NCBI RefSeq assembly: GCF_011752045.1
Contig: NZ_JAAKXW010000001.1
Location: forward strand, 372,001-436,000
Direction: 5' to 3'
From: Microbacterium hydrocarbonoxydans
GTDB lineage: Bacteria; Actinomycetota; Actinomycetes; Actinomycetales; Microbacteriaceae
Length of the DNA: 64,000 nucleotides
The notes beneath the pieces were generated by a model. That model saw only the letters and a list, made by a program, of their open reading frames with translations, ran no database searches and was not told where the DNA came from. A program made the position numbers and the translations under genes. Positions 34,925 to 45,469 of the stretch are shown here, piece by piece. The stretch's first letter is position 1. Each line of letters opens with the position of its first letter.

Positions 34925-36406
34925 ATGCCCGAACGCGAGAGTGCTTCCCCCCGGCACGATGCGGACGACCGCCTCGGCGACCTGTTCGAGAACCTGCCTG
35001 CCCCGGCGGAGCACGTCCCTCAGGCCGACAGCGCACCGGCGCCCGGCTCCCGTCGGGCCGCCCGTGCGGCCGCCCAGGCGGCGACGGCGAGCGAGCCCTT
35101 CGCCTTCCCGCAGGCGGCCGATCAGCCGGCGGCGGGTTCCGCCTCGGCATCCGCGCAGGCAGCGGCGGCGGAGAGCGCTCCCTCCGGGCACCCTGGCCAG
35201 AGCATCCCCTCCGGGTCGCCCGCCGTGGCCGTGCCCTCCGAGCCGGCGCAGGCCGAGCCGGAGCACGCCGGCGGCCTGCACGATCTCTTCGGCGGCCACC
35301 ACGACGACCATGAGGACCACGCCACGCCGAAGAGGAAGCGGCGTCGCGGCTGCCTCATCGCCCTCATCGTCGTTCTCGCCATTCTCGGCGGAATCGCCGG
35401 CGCCGGCGTCTGGGCCTGGAACACGTACAGCGAGAAGATCAGCGACCTCATGGGCTGGGGCCCTCCCACGGACTGGGAGCCCGGCCTCGCCACCGGCGAG
35501 GTGCTCGTCACCATCCACGAGGGCGACACGGGCGGTCCGGTCTCCTCCTCGCTCTTCGAGGCCGGCGTCACCCGCACCGAGGACGTGTTCTACGACTACC
35601 TCGTCGAGGAGAACATCGCCGTCACGTTCTATCCCGGCGTCTACCGCCTCCAGGAGAAGATGACCGCAGAGGCGGCCCTCGAAGCCATCAAGAACCCCGA
35701 GAACAAGCTGGAGAACTCCGTCAGCGTCGGCGAGGGCGCCACCATCTCCTCCTCGCTGCCGGAGATGGCGGAGGTGCTCGGCCTGCCGCTCGAGGACTTC
35801 CAGGCAGCTGTCGCCGACCCGTCGGTCTACGGCGTGACCGCGCAGAGCCTCGAGGGCTGGCTGTTCCCCGCCGTCTACACGTTCGACCCCGGCGTCACCG
35901 CGCAGCAGGTGATCCAGCGGATGGTGGACCGCACCCGGGAGTCGCTCACGGAGGCCGGCGTACCTGCCGGCGACGAGCAGCGCGTCCTCACGATCGCGTC
36001 GATCGTCCAGCGCGAGGGGCGCACGGCGGACTTCGCGAAGGTGTCGCAGGTCATCCAGAACCGTCTCGACATCGACATGAAGCTGCAGATGGACTCCACA
36101 GCCCAGTACGGCTACGGATCACTGCACGAGGGCGTCGTGTCCAGCTCGGCCGAGGCGCTCGCCGACCCGAACCCGTGGAACACCTATGTGCACACCGGGC
36201 TGCCGGTGACGCCGATCGCGAGCTCCAGCGACGCCGCGATCAAGGCGGCCATGCACCCGGAGCCGGGGCCGTGGCTGTACTTCGTCACCATCAACCTGGA
36301 GACGGGCGAGACCCAGTTCTCCGAGACCTACGAGGAGCACCTCGAGGGGATCGAGAAGTGGGACGCCTGGTGCAAGGAGCACCCGGACGGCGGATGCGCG
36401 AAGTGA
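34925..36406 (+). CDS. mltG: Endolytic murein transglycosylase MltG
   Basis: Cuts nascent glycan strands inside the chain and so sets their length. The 493-residue protein has a long disordered Ala/Pro/Ser-rich cytoplasmic region (about residues 1-135), a basic stop followed by one membrane helix (CLIALIVVLAILGGIAGAGVWAW), and the YceG/MltG domain outside. The catalytic Glu is in ASIVQREGRTADFAKVSQVI, and QMDSTAQYGYG is conserved. The C-terminal EEHLEGIEKWDAWC is usual. aroE starts inside its end. Confidence 0.93.
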   Translation: MPERESASPRHDADDRLGDLFENLPAPAEHVPQADSAPAPGSRRAARAAAQAATASEPFAFPQAADQPAAGSASASAQAAAAESAPSGHPGQSIPSGSPAVAVPSEPAQAEPEHAGGLHDLFGGHHDDHEDHATPKRKRRRGCLIALIVVLAILGGIAGAGVWAWNTYSEKISDLMGWGPPTDWEPGLATGEVLVTIHEGDTGGPVSSSLFEAGVTRTEDVFYDYLVEENIAVTFYPGVYRLQEKMTAEAALEAIKNPENKLENSVSVGEGATISSSLPEMAEVLGLPLEDFQAAVADPSVYGVTAQSLEGWLFPAVYTFDPGVTAQQVIQRMVDRTRESLTEAGVPAGDEQRVLTIASIVQREGRTADFAKVSQVIQNRLDIDMKLQMDSTAQYGYGSLHEGVVSSSAEALADPNPWNTYVHTGLPVTPIASSSDAAIKAAMHPEPGPWLYFVTINLETGETQFSETYEEHLEGIEKWDAWCKEHPDGGCAK

Positions 36407-37215
36407 CGCACACGCGTCTCGCCGTGTGGGGCGACCCGATCGCCCATTCGAAGTCGCCGCAGCTGCACGCCGCCGCGTATGCCGTGCTCGGACTCGACTG
36501 GGAGTACGGCCGGCGTCAGGTGACCGAGGCCGCGTTCCGCGACACGATCGCCTCCCTCGACGACTCCTGGCGCGGGCTGTCGCTCACGATGCCGCTGAAG
36601 GACGAGGCGCATCGCATCGCGGAGACGCACGACCGTCACGCCGAGCTCACCGGCGTGGCGAACACCCTCCTTTTCGGCGACCGGCTCGCCGCGTTCAACA
36701 CGGACGTCGGCGGCATCGTCGACGCGCTGGGGGAGCACGGCATCCACCGGCTCGACCGTGTCCGCATCCTCGGCGGAGGAGCCACCGCGGCGTCCGCTCT
36801 GGTGGCCGTCGCCGACCTCGGCGTCGCGCAGGCGGAGGTGCGCGTCCGGCGCCCCGAGCGTGCCGCCGGCCTGTCTGACCTGGGTGCCCGCCTGGGCGTG
36901 GACGTCGAGGTCGACACGCTCGACGCGCCGTCCGGCGACGTCGACCTCACGGTTGCGACGCTGCCCAGCGGCACGGCACTGCCCGAGGAGGTCACCACGC
37001 CGCTGGCCGCCCGGGGCGGTGCCCTCTTCGACGTCGCCTACGCCCCGTGGCCCTCGGCTCTCGCCCGGATCTGGGGCGACGCGCCGGCGATCTCCGGGCT
37101 CGGGATGCTGCTGTTCCAGGCAGTCCGGCAGATCCGCGTCTTCCTGCACGGAGATCCGGAGACCTCGCTGCCCGACGAGGCCGCCGTCGTCGCGGCGATG
37201 CGCGCCGCCCTGTAG
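36394..37215 (+). CDS. aroE: Shikimate dehydrogenase
   Basis: Reduces 3-dehydroshikimate with NADPH in the common aromatic pathway. The 273-residue protein shows the shikimate pocket [17 protein letters not shown], the catalytic lysine in [10 protein letters not shown], the aspartate in [13 protein letters not shown] and a Rossmann stretch [20 protein letters not shown]. The ATG at 36394 is taken; a GTG at 36403 giving a four-base overlap with mltG is equally possible, and neither has a strong ribosome-binding site. First of five aro genes in a row. Confidence 0.92.
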   Translation: MREVTHTRLAVWGDPIAHSKSPQLHAAAYAVLGLDWEYGRRQVTEAAFRDTIASLDDSWRGLSLTMPLKDEAHRIAETHDRHAELTGVANTLLFGDRLAAFNTDVGGIVDALGEHGIHRLDRVRILGGGATAASALVAVADLGVAQAEVRVRRPERAAGLSDLGARLGVDVEVDTLDAPSGDVDLTVATLPSGTALPEEVTTPLAARGGALFDVAYAPWPSALARIWGDAPAISGLGMLLFQAVRQIRVFLHGDPETSLPDEAAVVAAMRAAL

Positions 37216-37280
37216 CGCTCAGACGCGCGACGGGACGAAACGCGGCCGGCGACCGCCGAAACGCATGGGAGACTAGAGCA

Positions 37281-38510
37281 ATGCTCCGCGTGCTCACTGC
37301 CGGCGAATCGCACGGCCCAGAACTCATTGCCGTCATGGAGGGCCTGCCCTCCGGCGTCCCGGTGTCTTCCGAGGCCATCCAGGCCGATCTCGAGCGTCGC
37401 AAGCTCGGCTACGGCCGCGGTTCGCGCATGAAGTTCGAGCAGGACGAGCTCACGATCTCCGGCGGCGTGCGCCACGGCAAGACCCTCGGCAGCCCGATCG
37501 CCCTGCGCATCGGCAACACCGAATGGCCGAAGTGGATCGAGGTCATGAACCCCGAGCCCGTGGAGCTCACCGACAAGTCCCGCGGGCGCGGCGCCCCGCT
37601 CACACGCCCTCGTCCGGGACACGCCGACCTCGTCGGCATGCAGAAGTACGACTTCGACGAGGCCCGGCCGATCCTCGAGCGCGCGAGCGCCCGCGAGACC
37701 GCCGCCCGCGTCGCCCTCGGCGCGATCGCCCGCTCGTTCCTCAGCGAGCTCGGCATCCGCCTGGTCAGCCACACGCTCTCCATCGGCCCCGTGCAGGTGC
37801 CCGACGGCTCCCCGCTGCCCACCCCTGACGACGTCGCGGCCCTCGACGCCGATCCGCTGCGCTGCTTCGACCCGGCAACCTCGGCTCTGATGGTCGCCGA
37901 GGTCGACGACGCGAAGAAGGACGGCGACACGCTCGGCGGCATCGTCGAGGTGCTCGCCTACGGTCTGCCGCCGGGGCTCGGCTCGCACGTGCACTGGGAT
38001 CGTCGTCTCGACGCGCGTCTCGCGCAGGCCCTGATGAGCATCCAGGCGATCAAGGGCGTCGAGGTCGGAGACGGCTTCGAGACGACCCGCCGCCGAGGCT
38101 CCGCAGCCCACGACGAGCTGTTCGCCACCGCTGACGGGATCACCCGCGGCTCCGACCGTGCCGGCGGCACCGAGGGCGGCATGTCCACGGGCACCGTGCT
38201 CCGCGTCCGCGCCGGCATGAAGCCGATCGCCACCGTCCCGCACGCGCTGCGCACGATCGACGTCGCCACCGGGGCGGACGCCACCGCTCACCATCAGCGC
38301 TCCGACGTCTGCGCCGTGCCGGCGGCCGGAGTGGTCGCCGAGGCGATGGTCGCGATCGAGCTCGCGCGCGCCGTGCTCGAGAAGTTCGGCGGCGACAGCA
38401 TCCGCGAGACCCGTCGGAACCTCGAGGGCTACCTCGCCGGGATCCCGGAGGAGCTGCGCACGACCCCCGCGTCCGAGGCGGCGCTCATCGCGCATGACGA
38501 GCGAGGCTGA
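37281..38510 (+). CDS. aroC: Chorismate synthase
   Basis: Last step of the shikimate route: anti-1,4-elimination of EPSP with reduced FMN. The 409-residue protein begins [20 protein letters not shown] and carries [34 protein letters not shown] and [10 protein letters not shown], the conserved FMN and phosphate contacts. GGGAGA lies eight bases before the ATG; upstream in-frame sequence is non-coding or aroE. aroK begins 17 bases before its stop. The 65-base gap from aroE is the largest in the aro block and could hold a promoter. Confidence 0.96.
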   Translation: MLRVLTAGESHGPELIAVMEGLPSGVPVSSEAIQADLERRKLGYGRGSRMKFEQDELTISGGVRHGKTLGSPIALRIGNTEWPKWIEVMNPEPVELTDKSRGRGAPLTRPRPGHADLVGMQKYDFDEARPILERASARETAARVALGAIARSFLSELGIRLVSHTLSIGPVQVPDGSPLPTPDDVAALDADPLRCFDPATSALMVAEVDDAKKDGDTLGGIVEVLAYGLPPGLGSHVHWDRRLDARLAQALMSIQAIKGVEVGDGFETTRRRGSAAHDELFATADGITRGSDRAGGTEGGMSTGTVLRVRAGMKPIATVPHALRTIDVATGADATAHHQRSDVCAVPAAGVVAEAMVAIELARAVLEKFGGDSIRETRRNLEGYLAGIPEELRTTPASEAALIAHDERG

Positions 38511-39012
38511 TCCGCTCACGCTGGTGCTCGTCGGCCCGATGGCGGCCGGCAAGACCAGCGTCGGCCGGAGGGTCGCCCGCCGGCTCGGCGTGCCGTTCAT
38601 CGACACCGACAAGCGCGTCGCCGCCGCGCACGGCCCGATCCCCGAGATCTTCGCCGCGCACGGCGAGACGCACTTCCGTTCGCTCGAGCGAGACGCGGTC
38701 GCCGCTGCGCTCAGCGAGGGCGGCGTCGTCTCCCTCGGCGGGGGAGCGGTGACCGATGCAGGAACGCGTGAGCTGCTCCGCGCGCATCCCGTCGTCTTCC
38801 TCACCGTCTCGGAGGACGCGGTCGCGGAGCGGATCTCCGGCGGCGGCAGGCCCCTGCTCGACGCCGAGGACCCGCTGGAGCGCTGGAAGCAGATCTTCGC
38901 GGAGCGCCTGGCCTGGTATGAGGAGGTCGCGACGGTGACGTTCGACACGTCCCGCCGTCCGATGCAGCGGATCGCGGACGACATCGCGACATGGAGGAGA
39001 GAACAGGGATGA
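38494..39012 (+). CDS. aroK: Shikimate kinase
   Basis: Phosphorylates shikimate at the 3-hydroxyl. The 172-residue P-loop kinase has Walker [14 protein letters not shown], the shikimate-binding Asp in FIDTDKRV, the conserved [25 protein letters not shown] and the lid Arg in [11 protein letters not shown]. It overlaps aroC by 17 bases and aroB by four (ATGA). Confidence 0.95.
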   Translation: MTSEADPLTLVLVGPMAAGKTSVGRRVARRLGVPFIDTDKRVAAAHGPIPEIFAAHGETHFRSLERDAVAAALSEGGVVSLGGGAVTDAGTRELLRAHPVVFLTVSEDAVAERISGGGRPLLDAEDPLERWKQIFAERLAWYEEVATVTFDTSRRPMQRIADDIATWRREQG

Positions 39013-40097
39013 CCACGACAACCATCAGCGTCACGGGGAACGATCCGTACGACATCACGATCGGCCGAGGCATCCTCGACAGCGTCTCCGCCGCCCTCGC
39101 GCCGACGGTGCGGAAGGTGCTCGTCGTGCACCCGCCGACCCTTGCCGCCCGCGCAGCGGAGCTCCGCGAGCGGCTCCTCGCCGACACCGAGAACGGTCCG
39201 CGCGAGGTGCTCCTGGCGGAGGTGCCGGATGCCGAGCAGGGCAAGCGCATCGAGGTCGCGGCGTTCTGCTGGCAGGTCATGGGTCAGGCGGACTTCACTC
39301 GCACCGATGCCGTGATCGGCTACGGCGGGGGTGCGGTGACCGATCTCGCCGGCTTCGTCGCAGCCACGTGGCTGCGCGGCGTCCAGGTGGTGCAGGTGCC
39401 GACGACGGTTCTCGGCCTCGTCGACGCTTCGGTCGGCGGCAAGACCGGCATCAACACCGCCGAGGGCAAGAACCTGGTCGGGGCGTTCTGGGCGCCGCGC
39501 GCCGTGATCGGCGACCTCGACGAACTCGGCAGCCTCAGCGCGAACGAGGCCACCGCCGGTTTCGCGGAAGTCGTCAAGGCCGGGTTCATCTGGGCTCCCG
39601 AGATCCTCGACATCGTCGAGGCCGACCCTGTGCGCGCCGTCGACACCACGACGCCGGAGTTCCGGCGTGCCGTCGAGCTCGCCATCGACATGAAGGCCCG
39701 CGTCGTCTCCGACGACTTCCGCGAGGCCGGGCAGCGCGAGATCCTCAACTACGGGCATACCCTCGGCCACGCCATCGAGCACGCCGAGCGGTACAAGTGG
39801 CGTCACGGGGCCGCGATCTCCGTCGGCATGCTCTACGCCGCCGAGCTCTCCCGTCTCGCCGGCCGGCTGTCGGATGCCGGCGCCGAGCGCCACCGCACCG
39901 TGCTCGAGTCGCTCGGCCTGCCCACCTCGTACCGTGCCGGAGCCTGGCAGCAGCTGCTCGCCACCATGCAGCGCGACAAGAAGAGCAGGGGCGGGATGCT
40001 CCGCTTCATCCTCCTCGACGAAATCGCCAAGCCCACCGTGCTTCAGGCGCCGGACGAGTCGCTGCTGTTCGCCGCCTACCAGGAGGTGGGGGAGTGA
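39009..40097 (+). CDS. aroB: 3-Dehydroquinate synthase
   Basis: Converts DAHP to 3-dehydroquinate using NAD and a divalent metal. The 362-residue protein has the glycine-rich [20 protein letters not shown], the loop [12 protein letters not shown], and metal ligands in [14 protein letters not shown] and [11 protein letters not shown]. The start is the ATG at 39009 overlapping aroK, with AGGAGAG upstream; a further in-frame ATG at 38991 would overlap aroK more. aroQ follows with a four-base overlap. Confidence 0.96.
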   Translation: MTTTTISVTGNDPYDITIGRGILDSVSAALAPTVRKVLVVHPPTLAARAAELRERLLADTENGPREVLLAEVPDAEQGKRIEVAAFCWQVMGQADFTRTDAVIGYGGGAVTDLAGFVAATWLRGVQVVQVPTTVLGLVDASVGGKTGINTAEGKNLVGAFWAPRAVIGDLDELGSLSANEATAGFAEVVKAGFIWAPEILDIVEADPVRAVDTTTPEFRRAVELAIDMKARVVSDDFREAGQREILNYGHTLGHAIEHAERYKWRHGAAISVGMLYAAELSRLAGRLSDAGAERHRTVLESLGLPTSYRAGAWQQLLATMQRDKKSRGGMLRFILLDEIAKPTVLQAPDESLLFAAYQEVGE

Positions 40098-40531
40098 CCC
40101 GCCGCCTGCTCCTCGTCAACGGACCCAACCTCAACCTGCTCGGCACGCGCGAGCCCGGGATCTACGGCTCGGCGACGCTCGCCGATGTCGAGCGGATGAC
40201 GGCGGAGGCCGCGGCGGAAGCCGGGTACGAGCTGCGCGCGCTGCAGAGCAACCATGAGGGCGTGCTCATCGACGCGATCCACGCCGCGCGCGAGGACTGC
40301 GCGGGGATCGTGATCAACCCCGGTGGCCTCACCCACACGTCGGTGTCGCTCCGCGACGCCCTCACCGGTGTCGGCCTTCCGTTCGCCGAGGTGCACATCT
40401 CCGACGTGTACGCGCGCGAGGAGTTCCGGCACCACTCGTATCTGCACGACGTCGCCGCCGTCCGTGTCGTCGGGCGCGGCGTCGACGGCTATGCGGACGC
40501 CGTGCGCGAACTCGTCGCGGTCATCGGCTAG
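40094..40531 (+). CDS. aroQ: Type II 3-dehydroquinate dehydratase
   Basis: Dehydrates 3-dehydroquinate to 3-dehydroshikimate. The 145-residue protein has the type II signature [19 protein letters not shown] with the catalytic Tyr, [31 protein letters not shown] and the conserved His in [17 protein letters not shown]. The start is GTG with GGAGGTGGGG directly upstream inside aroB. It closes the aro cluster and converges with a small membrane-protein gene 10 bases away. Confidence 0.95.
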   Translation: MTRRLLLVNGPNLNLLGTREPGIYGSATLADVERMTAEAAAEAGYELRALQSNHEGVLIDAIHAAREDCAGIVINPGGLTHTSVSLRDALTGVGLPFAEVHISDVYAREEFRHHSYLHDVAAVRVVGRGVDGYADAVRELVAVIG

Positions 40532-40541
40532 CCGCCCGCGC

Positions 40542-40901
40542 TCAGCCCGGTGGCGCCCACACCAGCAGGACGCAGGTGATCATGCCCGCCAGGACCACCA
40601 GGGCCATGGCGATGAAGCAGACGGCCAGCGCCCTGAGCAGTGCCGGACCGGGGCTCACGGTCAACCGCAGCACGACCATGGCCGCGAGCAGGCCGACGAG
40701 GAGCACCGCGGTCGCGATCGCGATGCCGGCGGGGGCGCCGCCACGGCCGATGATCCCGATGAGCGGCACCAGGCAGACCGCCGTGAACAGCGAGGCGACG
40801 ATGATCCAGATCGCGCCGGAGGAGGTGCGCAGCGCCGGCTGGCTCCTGACCAGGGTCGGGTCCAGCTCCGGCCGACCGCGCCGGAACACTCGATTCATCA
40901 T
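40542..40901 (-). CDS. Small hydrophobic membrane protein
   Basis: A 119-residue protein with a basic N-terminus and three to four predicted membrane helices ([61 protein letters not shown]). I do not recognise the family. GAGGAG lies just before the ATG. It sits alone on the reverse strand between aroQ and efp. Confidence 0.65.
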   Translation of the reverse strand: MMNRVFRRGRPELDPTLVRSQPALRTSSGAIWIIVASLFTAVCLVPLIGIIGRGGAPAGIAIATAVLLVGLLAAMVVLRLTVSPGPALLRALAVCFIAMALVVLAGMITCVLLVWAPPG

Positions 40902-41010
40902 GGCGGCTCCTCACCTCGGGCCTCCAGGCTGAGCGCGGCCGGCCTGTTCGTCAATGGGGTGGACACGCGCCGGAATCGGCGCTCCGAACGGCGTCGCCCG
41001 CGGCATCCCG

Positions 41011-41016
41011 TAGAAT
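41011..41016 (+). promoter_or_regulatory. Putative efp -10 box
   Basis: TAGAAT, 64 bases before the efp ATG. The leader contains a small hairpin GGCGTG/CACGCC (41025-41030 with 41039-41044). The efp ribosome-binding site is weak. Confidence 0.4.
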
Positions 41017-41080
41017 CGACTGTCGGCGTGCGCACGCTCACGCCCCGCGAACTTTCACGAACGAACGGAACTCCTGCAGC

Positions 41081-41641
41081 ATGGCATCTACCGCAGACAT
41101 CAAGAACGGCGTCGTCCTCAACCTCGAGGGTCAGCTCTGGAGCGTCGTCGAGTTCCAGCACGTCAAGCCCGGCAAGGGCGGCGCGTTCGTCCGCACGAAG
41201 CTCAAGAACGTCCTCACGGGCAAGGTCGTCGACAAGACGTTCAACGCCGGCGCCAAGGTCGAGATCGAGAACGTCGACCGCCGCGACTACACCTACCTGT
41301 ACACCGACGGTGACGGCTATGTCTTCATGGACCAGACCGACTTCGACCAGATCACGGTCGGCGCCGCCACGGTCGGCGACGCGAAGAACTTCCTGCTCGA
41401 GAACCAGCAGGTCACGATCGCGCTGAACAACGGCAACCCGCTGTACATCGACCTCCCGGCGTCGGTCATCCTCGAGGTGACCTACACCGAGCCCGGCCTG
41501 CAGGGCGACCGCTCCTCGGCCGGCACCAAGCCCGCCACCCTCGAGACCGGCTACGAGATCCAGGTCCCGCTCTTCCTCGAGACCGGCACCAAGGTCAAGG
41601 TCGACACCCGCACCGGCGACTACCTCGGTCGCGAGAAGTAA
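41081..41641 (+). CDS. efp: Translation elongation factor P
   Basis: Relieves ribosome stalling at polyproline by entering the E site. The 186-residue protein has three beta-barrel domains of normal length, with [18 protein letters not shown] carrying the functional loop lysine in domain I and YLGREK at the end. The loop reads PGKGG. Actinobacterial EF-P studied so far (for example in Corynebacterium) has an unmodified PGKGP loop, so the last loop residue differs here. No modification enzyme gene is seen nearby. nusB follows three bases after the stop. Confidence 0.96.
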   Translation: MASTADIKNGVVLNLEGQLWSVVEFQHVKPGKGGAFVRTKLKNVLTGKVVDKTFNAGAKVEIENVDRRDYTYLYTDGDGYVFMDQTDFDQITVGAATVGDAKNFLLENQQVTIALNNGNPLYIDLPASVILEVTYTEPGLQGDRSSAGTKPATLETGYEIQVPLFLETGTKVKVDTRTGDYLGREK

Positions 41642-41644
41642 GGC

Positions 41645-42055
41645 GTGAGCGCCCGGACGAAGGCGCGCAAGCGCGCACTCGACATCCTGTTCTCCGCGGA
41701 CGTCCGCGGAGACGAGGTCTCCGTGACCCTCGCAGCCGAGGCCAAGCGCGCGGCGAGCGAGCCCGCGCGCGAGGCCTCCTGGCTGTACGCCCGGGAGATC
41801 GTGGACGGGATCATCGATCACCACGACGAGATCGACGAGCAGATCACCACGCACAGCCGCGACTGGAAGCTGGAGCGCATGCCCACCGTCGACCGCGCCC
41901 TGCTGCGTATCGGCGTGTGGGAGATCCTCTTCAACGACGAGGTGCCGACGGCCGTCGCCATCGACGAGGCGGTGGAGCTCGCCAAGGAGTTCTCGACCGA
42001 CGACTCGGGGGCGTTCGTGCACGGCGTCCTCGCCAGGGTGGCGCGCGCCGCGTGA
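41645..42055 (+). CDS. nusB: Transcription antitermination factor NusB
   Basis: Binds boxA RNA with NusE (S10) and supports antitermination in rRNA operons. The 136-residue helical protein begins SARTKARKRALDILFSADV and carries RMPTVDRALLRIGVWEILF and VELAKEFSTDDSGAFVHGVL, the family core. The start is GTG, four bases after the efp stop region. It ends the aro-efp-nusB run. Confidence 0.94.
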   Translation: MSARTKARKRALDILFSADVRGDEVSVTLAAEAKRAASEPAREASWLYAREIVDGIIDHHDEIDEQITTHSRDWKLERMPTVDRALLRIGVWEILFNDEVPTAVAIDEAVELAKEFSTDDSGAFVHGVLARVARAA

Positions 42056-42098
42056 CGACCGCGTCCGCGATGTCGGACGCCGCCGGAAGGATGCCGGT

Positions 42099-45000
42099 AT
42101 GCCCGCGCCTCACGTCGATCTCCGCGATCTCCTGCAGATCACGGATGCCGGCGGCTACTCTCGCGGCCTCGCCTACTTCCGTGAGGGGCACGTCCTCGAT
42201 CTGATCTGGCACGAGGACCGCCAGGAGCTCGAGGCGTACGTCCAGGGCAGCCGCGGGGCGCAGTACCTCGCCGAGGTCGGATTCGTGTCGTCCAACGGCG
42301 GTCGTCACGTCCGCTCGACCCGCTGCTCCTGTCCGGTGCGGTCGGCGTGCAAGCACGTCGTGGCCGCGCTGCTCGCGTCCAACGTGCACGAGTACGCGCA
42401 GCAGCCCGGCGCGAGGACCTCCGATCATGCACCGGCACCCGCGACACCCGCGACGCCTGCGCCCGGGCCGTCCTGGCGCGCCCTGATCGACACGGCGAGC
42501 ACGGCACGGACGCAGGCGCTCGCGCTCGGCGTCGAGCTGCGTCACCGCGATGCACGCGGCGACAACCACTGGGCGCCGCGGGCCGTGCGCCCGGCGACAC
42601 CGCGCGACCTCGCCAAGCCGGACGGCGAGCTCCTCCTCGGCATCCGCCCGCTCATGCGCAGCGCGCAGACCGGTGCCTGGATCCAGGGGCACGCGAGCTG
42701 GGACGTCGTCCGCCGCGACACCGCGCAGTTCGGCAGGACGCAGACCCGCTGGTTCGGCGACCTGCTCAGCATCTCCCGCGATTCTCTGCTCTCCGGCAGC
42801 GCCGGCGACTGGCTGGTCGTCGACCAGATCGAGTCGACCCTGCTCTGGGAGCACCTGCGCGCGGGCGCCGCACTCGGCATCCCGCTGGTGCCGAGCCAGA
42901 AGCACGCGACCGTGCGACTGGCCGACGCGGCCGAGATCGTCGCCTCGATCGAGCGTGACGAGGCAGGGGCGCTCTCCGTCAGCGCCGGAGTCACGATCGA
43001 CGATCGAGCCGTCCCCGCCGGGGAGGTGCACCCGATCGGGCGCACCGGGGTGTACGCGGCCACGCTCCTCGGCAGCCGCATGGAGATCACCCTCGCCGAG
43101 ACGCCGCTCAGTGAGCAGTTGCGTGCACTGCTCGGAGCCCGCAGTGCGCTGGTCGTGCCGCCCGACGAGGAAGCGGCGTTCATCGCCGAGGCGTATCCGC
43201 TGCTCGCCCGGCGCGCCACTGTGCGCACGAGCGGTCCGGTGTCGCTTCCCGAGGTGCCGGCGCCGGTCGCCGTGCTGCACGTGTCCTTCGAGCGCGGCGA
43301 CGTCGTCAGCCACCGGTTCGAATGGTCGTACCGAGGCTTCGGAACCGTCCCCTTCGCGGCCGGGCCGGCCGCTGTGCGTGACATCGAGGCGGAAGCGCGC
43401 ACGCGCGCCGGGATCGAGCGGATCTGGCAGGAGCACACCACGGCGCGGTTCGCGGTCTCGGGCTCCTTCCATGACATCGACGCCGCGGCGTTCGTGGCGC
43501 ACGTCGTACCGGCCCTGGAGGCCGCCGGAGTCCGCATCGAGACGACGGGCACCCGCAAGGACTATCGCGAGCTGACCGGCGAGCCCGCGGTCACGGTGTC
43601 GACGGTCGAGACGACGGATGCCGACTGGTTCGACCTCGGCATCATCGTCACGATCGACGGGCGGAGCATCCCGTTCGGTCCGCTGTTCACCGCGATGAGC
43701 AGGGGCAGGAAGAAGCTCCTGCTCGTCGACGGCAGCTATTTCTCGCTGAACCACCCGGCACTCGACAGGCTGCGAGAGCTCATCGACGAGGCCGGGGAGC
43801 TCGCCGAGTGGGAGACCGGTCCTCGCATCAGCCGCTACCAGCTCGACCTCTGGGAGGAGTTCGAAGACCTCGCCGACGAGGCGCAGCCGGCGGTGAGCTG
43901 GCGCGCGACGGCCGACGGTCTCCGCCAAGCCACCGGCGTGCCCGCGACTCCGGTCCCCGCCGGCCTGACGGCCGAGCTGCGCCCGTACCAGAAGACCGGG
44001 TTCGACTGGCTCGCCTTCCTCTGGCGGCACCGGCTCGGCGGGATCCTCGCCGACGACATGGGGCTCGGCAAGACCCTGCAGCTGCTCGCCTTCATGCTGC
44101 ACACGCGCGAGTCGGGGGAGCAGCGCCCCTTCCTCGTGCTGGCGCCCACCTCGGTGCTGAGCACCTGGAAGACCGAGGCCGCCCGTTTCACCCCGGGGCT
44201 GCGCGTCGCGATCGTCGACAGCACCAGCGGCCGGAGCCCTCGCGGACTGGCGGATGCCGCGGCCTCCGCCGACGTGGTCGTGAGCTCGTACACCGTCGCC
44301 CGGCTCGACGAGAAGGAGTTCAGCGGTGTCGAGTGGGCGGGGCTGATCCTCGACGAGGCCCAGTTCGTGAAGAACCCGAAGACCAAGCTGCACCGCGCGA
44401 TCTCCGCGTTCCGCGCAGACGTGACCTACGCCGTCACCGGCACGCCGATGGAGAACAGCCTGTCCGAGCTGTGGTCGCTGCTGAAGCTGGCGGCGCCCGG
44501 GCTGTTCCCCTCGGCGCGCCGGTTCCGCGACCGCTACATCCAGCCGATCGAGAAGGGCAAGGTCCCGGAGAACGAGGAGGGCGGGGAGTACCGTGCCCGG
44601 CGGCTCGCCCAGCTGCGCCGCCGCGTGCGCCCGCTCATGCTGCGCCGAACCAAGGAGCTCGTGGCCGCCGATCTGCCGCCCAAGCAGGAGCAGGTGCTCG
44701 AGGTCGAACTCAGCCCGGCGCACCGCGCCCTCTACGACGTCGTGCTGCAGCGCGAGCGGCAGAAGGTGCTCGGACTCATCGACGATCTCGATCGCAACCG
44801 CTTCATCGTCTTCCGCTCGCTGACGCTGCTGCGGATGCTGAGCCTGGCCCCCGGCCTCGTCGACGAGGACGACGCGCACATCGGCTCCGGAAAGCTCGAC
44901 GTCCTGCGCGAGCGGATCGCCGAACTGCAGGCGGAGGGGCACCGTGCCCTCGTCTTCAGCCAGTTCACCACGTTCCTCGACATGGCGGCCGGGCGCCTCG

Positions 45001-45392
45001 AGGATGCCGGGATCCCGTACGCGCACCTCGACGGCTCCACCCGCCGGCGGCAGGACGTGGTCGACGGGTTCAAGACGGGGGAGCAGCCGGTGTTCCTCAT
45101 CAGCCTGAAGGCGGGCGGCTTCGGCCTCACCCTCACCGAGGCAGACTACGTCTTCCTGCTCGACCCGTGGTGGAACCCGGCCGCGGAGGCGCAGGCGGTC
45201 GACCGCACGCACCGCATCGGGCAGACGAGCCAGGTGTTCGTCTACCGGATGATCGCCGCGGGGACGATCGAGGAGAAGGTGCGCGAGCTGCAGCAGCGCA
45301 AGGCGCGGCTGTTCACCGCGGTCATGGACGACGAAGACCTCTTCGCGCAGTCCCTCACCGCCGACGACATCCGCGGCCTCTTCGAGGAGTGA
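42099..45392 (+). CDS. SWIM zinc-finger/SNF2-family ATPase
   Basis: A 1097-residue Swi2/Snf2 DNA translocase. The N-terminus holds a SWIM zinc finger (CSCPVRSACKHVVAALLAS, about residues 73-91). A large middle region of unknown fold follows (about 130-620). The helicase core comes last: Walker A LADDMGLGKTLQLLAF, box II LILDEAQFVKN, motif III TGTPMENS, and the C-terminal lobe with LVFSQFTTFLD, SLKAGGFGLTLTEADYVF and DRTHRIGQT. Bacterial relatives (HepA/RapA-like with SWIM) are thought to remodel protein-DNA complexes; RapA itself recycles RNA polymerase. Role here unknown. GGAAGGA precedes the ATG. Confidence 0.9.
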   Translation: MPAPHVDLRDLLQITDAGGYSRGLAYFREGHVLDLIWHEDRQELEAYVQGSRGAQYLAEVGFVSSNGGRHVRSTRCSCPVRSACKHVVAALLASNVHEYAQQPGARTSDHAPAPATPATPAPGPSWRALIDTASTARTQALALGVELRHRDARGDNHWAPRAVRPATPRDLAKPDGELLLGIRPLMRSAQTGAWIQGHASWDVVRRDTAQFGRTQTRWFGDLLSISRDSLLSGSAGDWLVVDQIESTLLWEHLRAGAALGIPLVPSQKHATVRLADAAEIVASIERDEAGALSVSAGVTIDDRAVPAGEVHPIGRTGVYAATLLGSRMEITLAETPLSEQLRALLGARSALVVPPDEEAAFIAEAYPLLARRATVRTSGPVSLPEVPAPVAVLHVSFERGDVVSHRFEWSYRGFGTVPFAAGPAAVRDIEAEARTRAGIERIWQEHTTARFAVSGSFHDIDAAAFVAHVVPALEAAGVRIETTGTRKDYRELTGEPAVTVSTVETTDADWFDLGIIVTIDGRSIPFGPLFTAMSRGRKKLLLVDGSYFSLNHPALDRLRELIDEAGELAEWETGPRISRYQLDLWEEFEDLADEAQPAVSWRATADGLRQATGVPATPVPAGLTAELRPYQKTGFDWLAFLWRHRLGGILADDMGLGKTLQLLAFMLHTRESGEQRPFLVLAPTSVLSTWKTEAARFTPGLRVAIVDSTSGRSPRGLADAAASADVVVSSYTVARLDEKEFSGVEWAGLILDEAQFVKNPKTKLHRAISAFRADVTYAVTGTPMENSLSELWSLLKLAAPGLFPSARRFRDRYIQPIEKGKVPENEEGGEYRARRLAQLRRRVRPLMLRRTKELVAADLPPKQEQVLEVELSPAHRALYDVVLQRERQKVLGLIDDLDRNRFIVFRSLTLLRMLSLAPGLVDEDDAHIGSGKLDVLRERIAELQAEGHRALVFSQFTTFLDMAAGRLEDAGIPYAHLDGSTRRRQDVVDGFKTGEQPVFLISLKAGGFGLTLTEADYVFLLDPWWNPAAEAQAVDRTHRIGQTSQVFVYRMIAAGTIEEKVRELQQRKARLFTAVMDDEDLFAQSLTADDIRGLFEE

Positions 45393-45436
45393 CGTTTCTC
45401 CCGGCTCGTCACCGTGGGCGCACAGGAGCCCGCCGG

Positions 45437-45466
45437 TAGACTCGAACGGTTCGATCAGGAGGTAGT
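45437..45466 (+). promoter_or_regulatory. Promoter -10 and strong ribosome-binding site of the MBL-Rieske gene
   Basis: TAGACT (45437-45442) is a -10 candidate. AGGAGGTAG (45458-45466) lies four bases before the ATG. The gene therefore seems to be transcribed on its own rather than from the SNF2 gene. Confidence 0.45.
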
Positions 45467-45469
45467 CAC

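Noticed and set aside
41931..45212. A 1093-codon open frame antisense to the SNF2 gene
   Set aside because: Same reason: low-complexity composition and no motifs opposite a clear helicase core.
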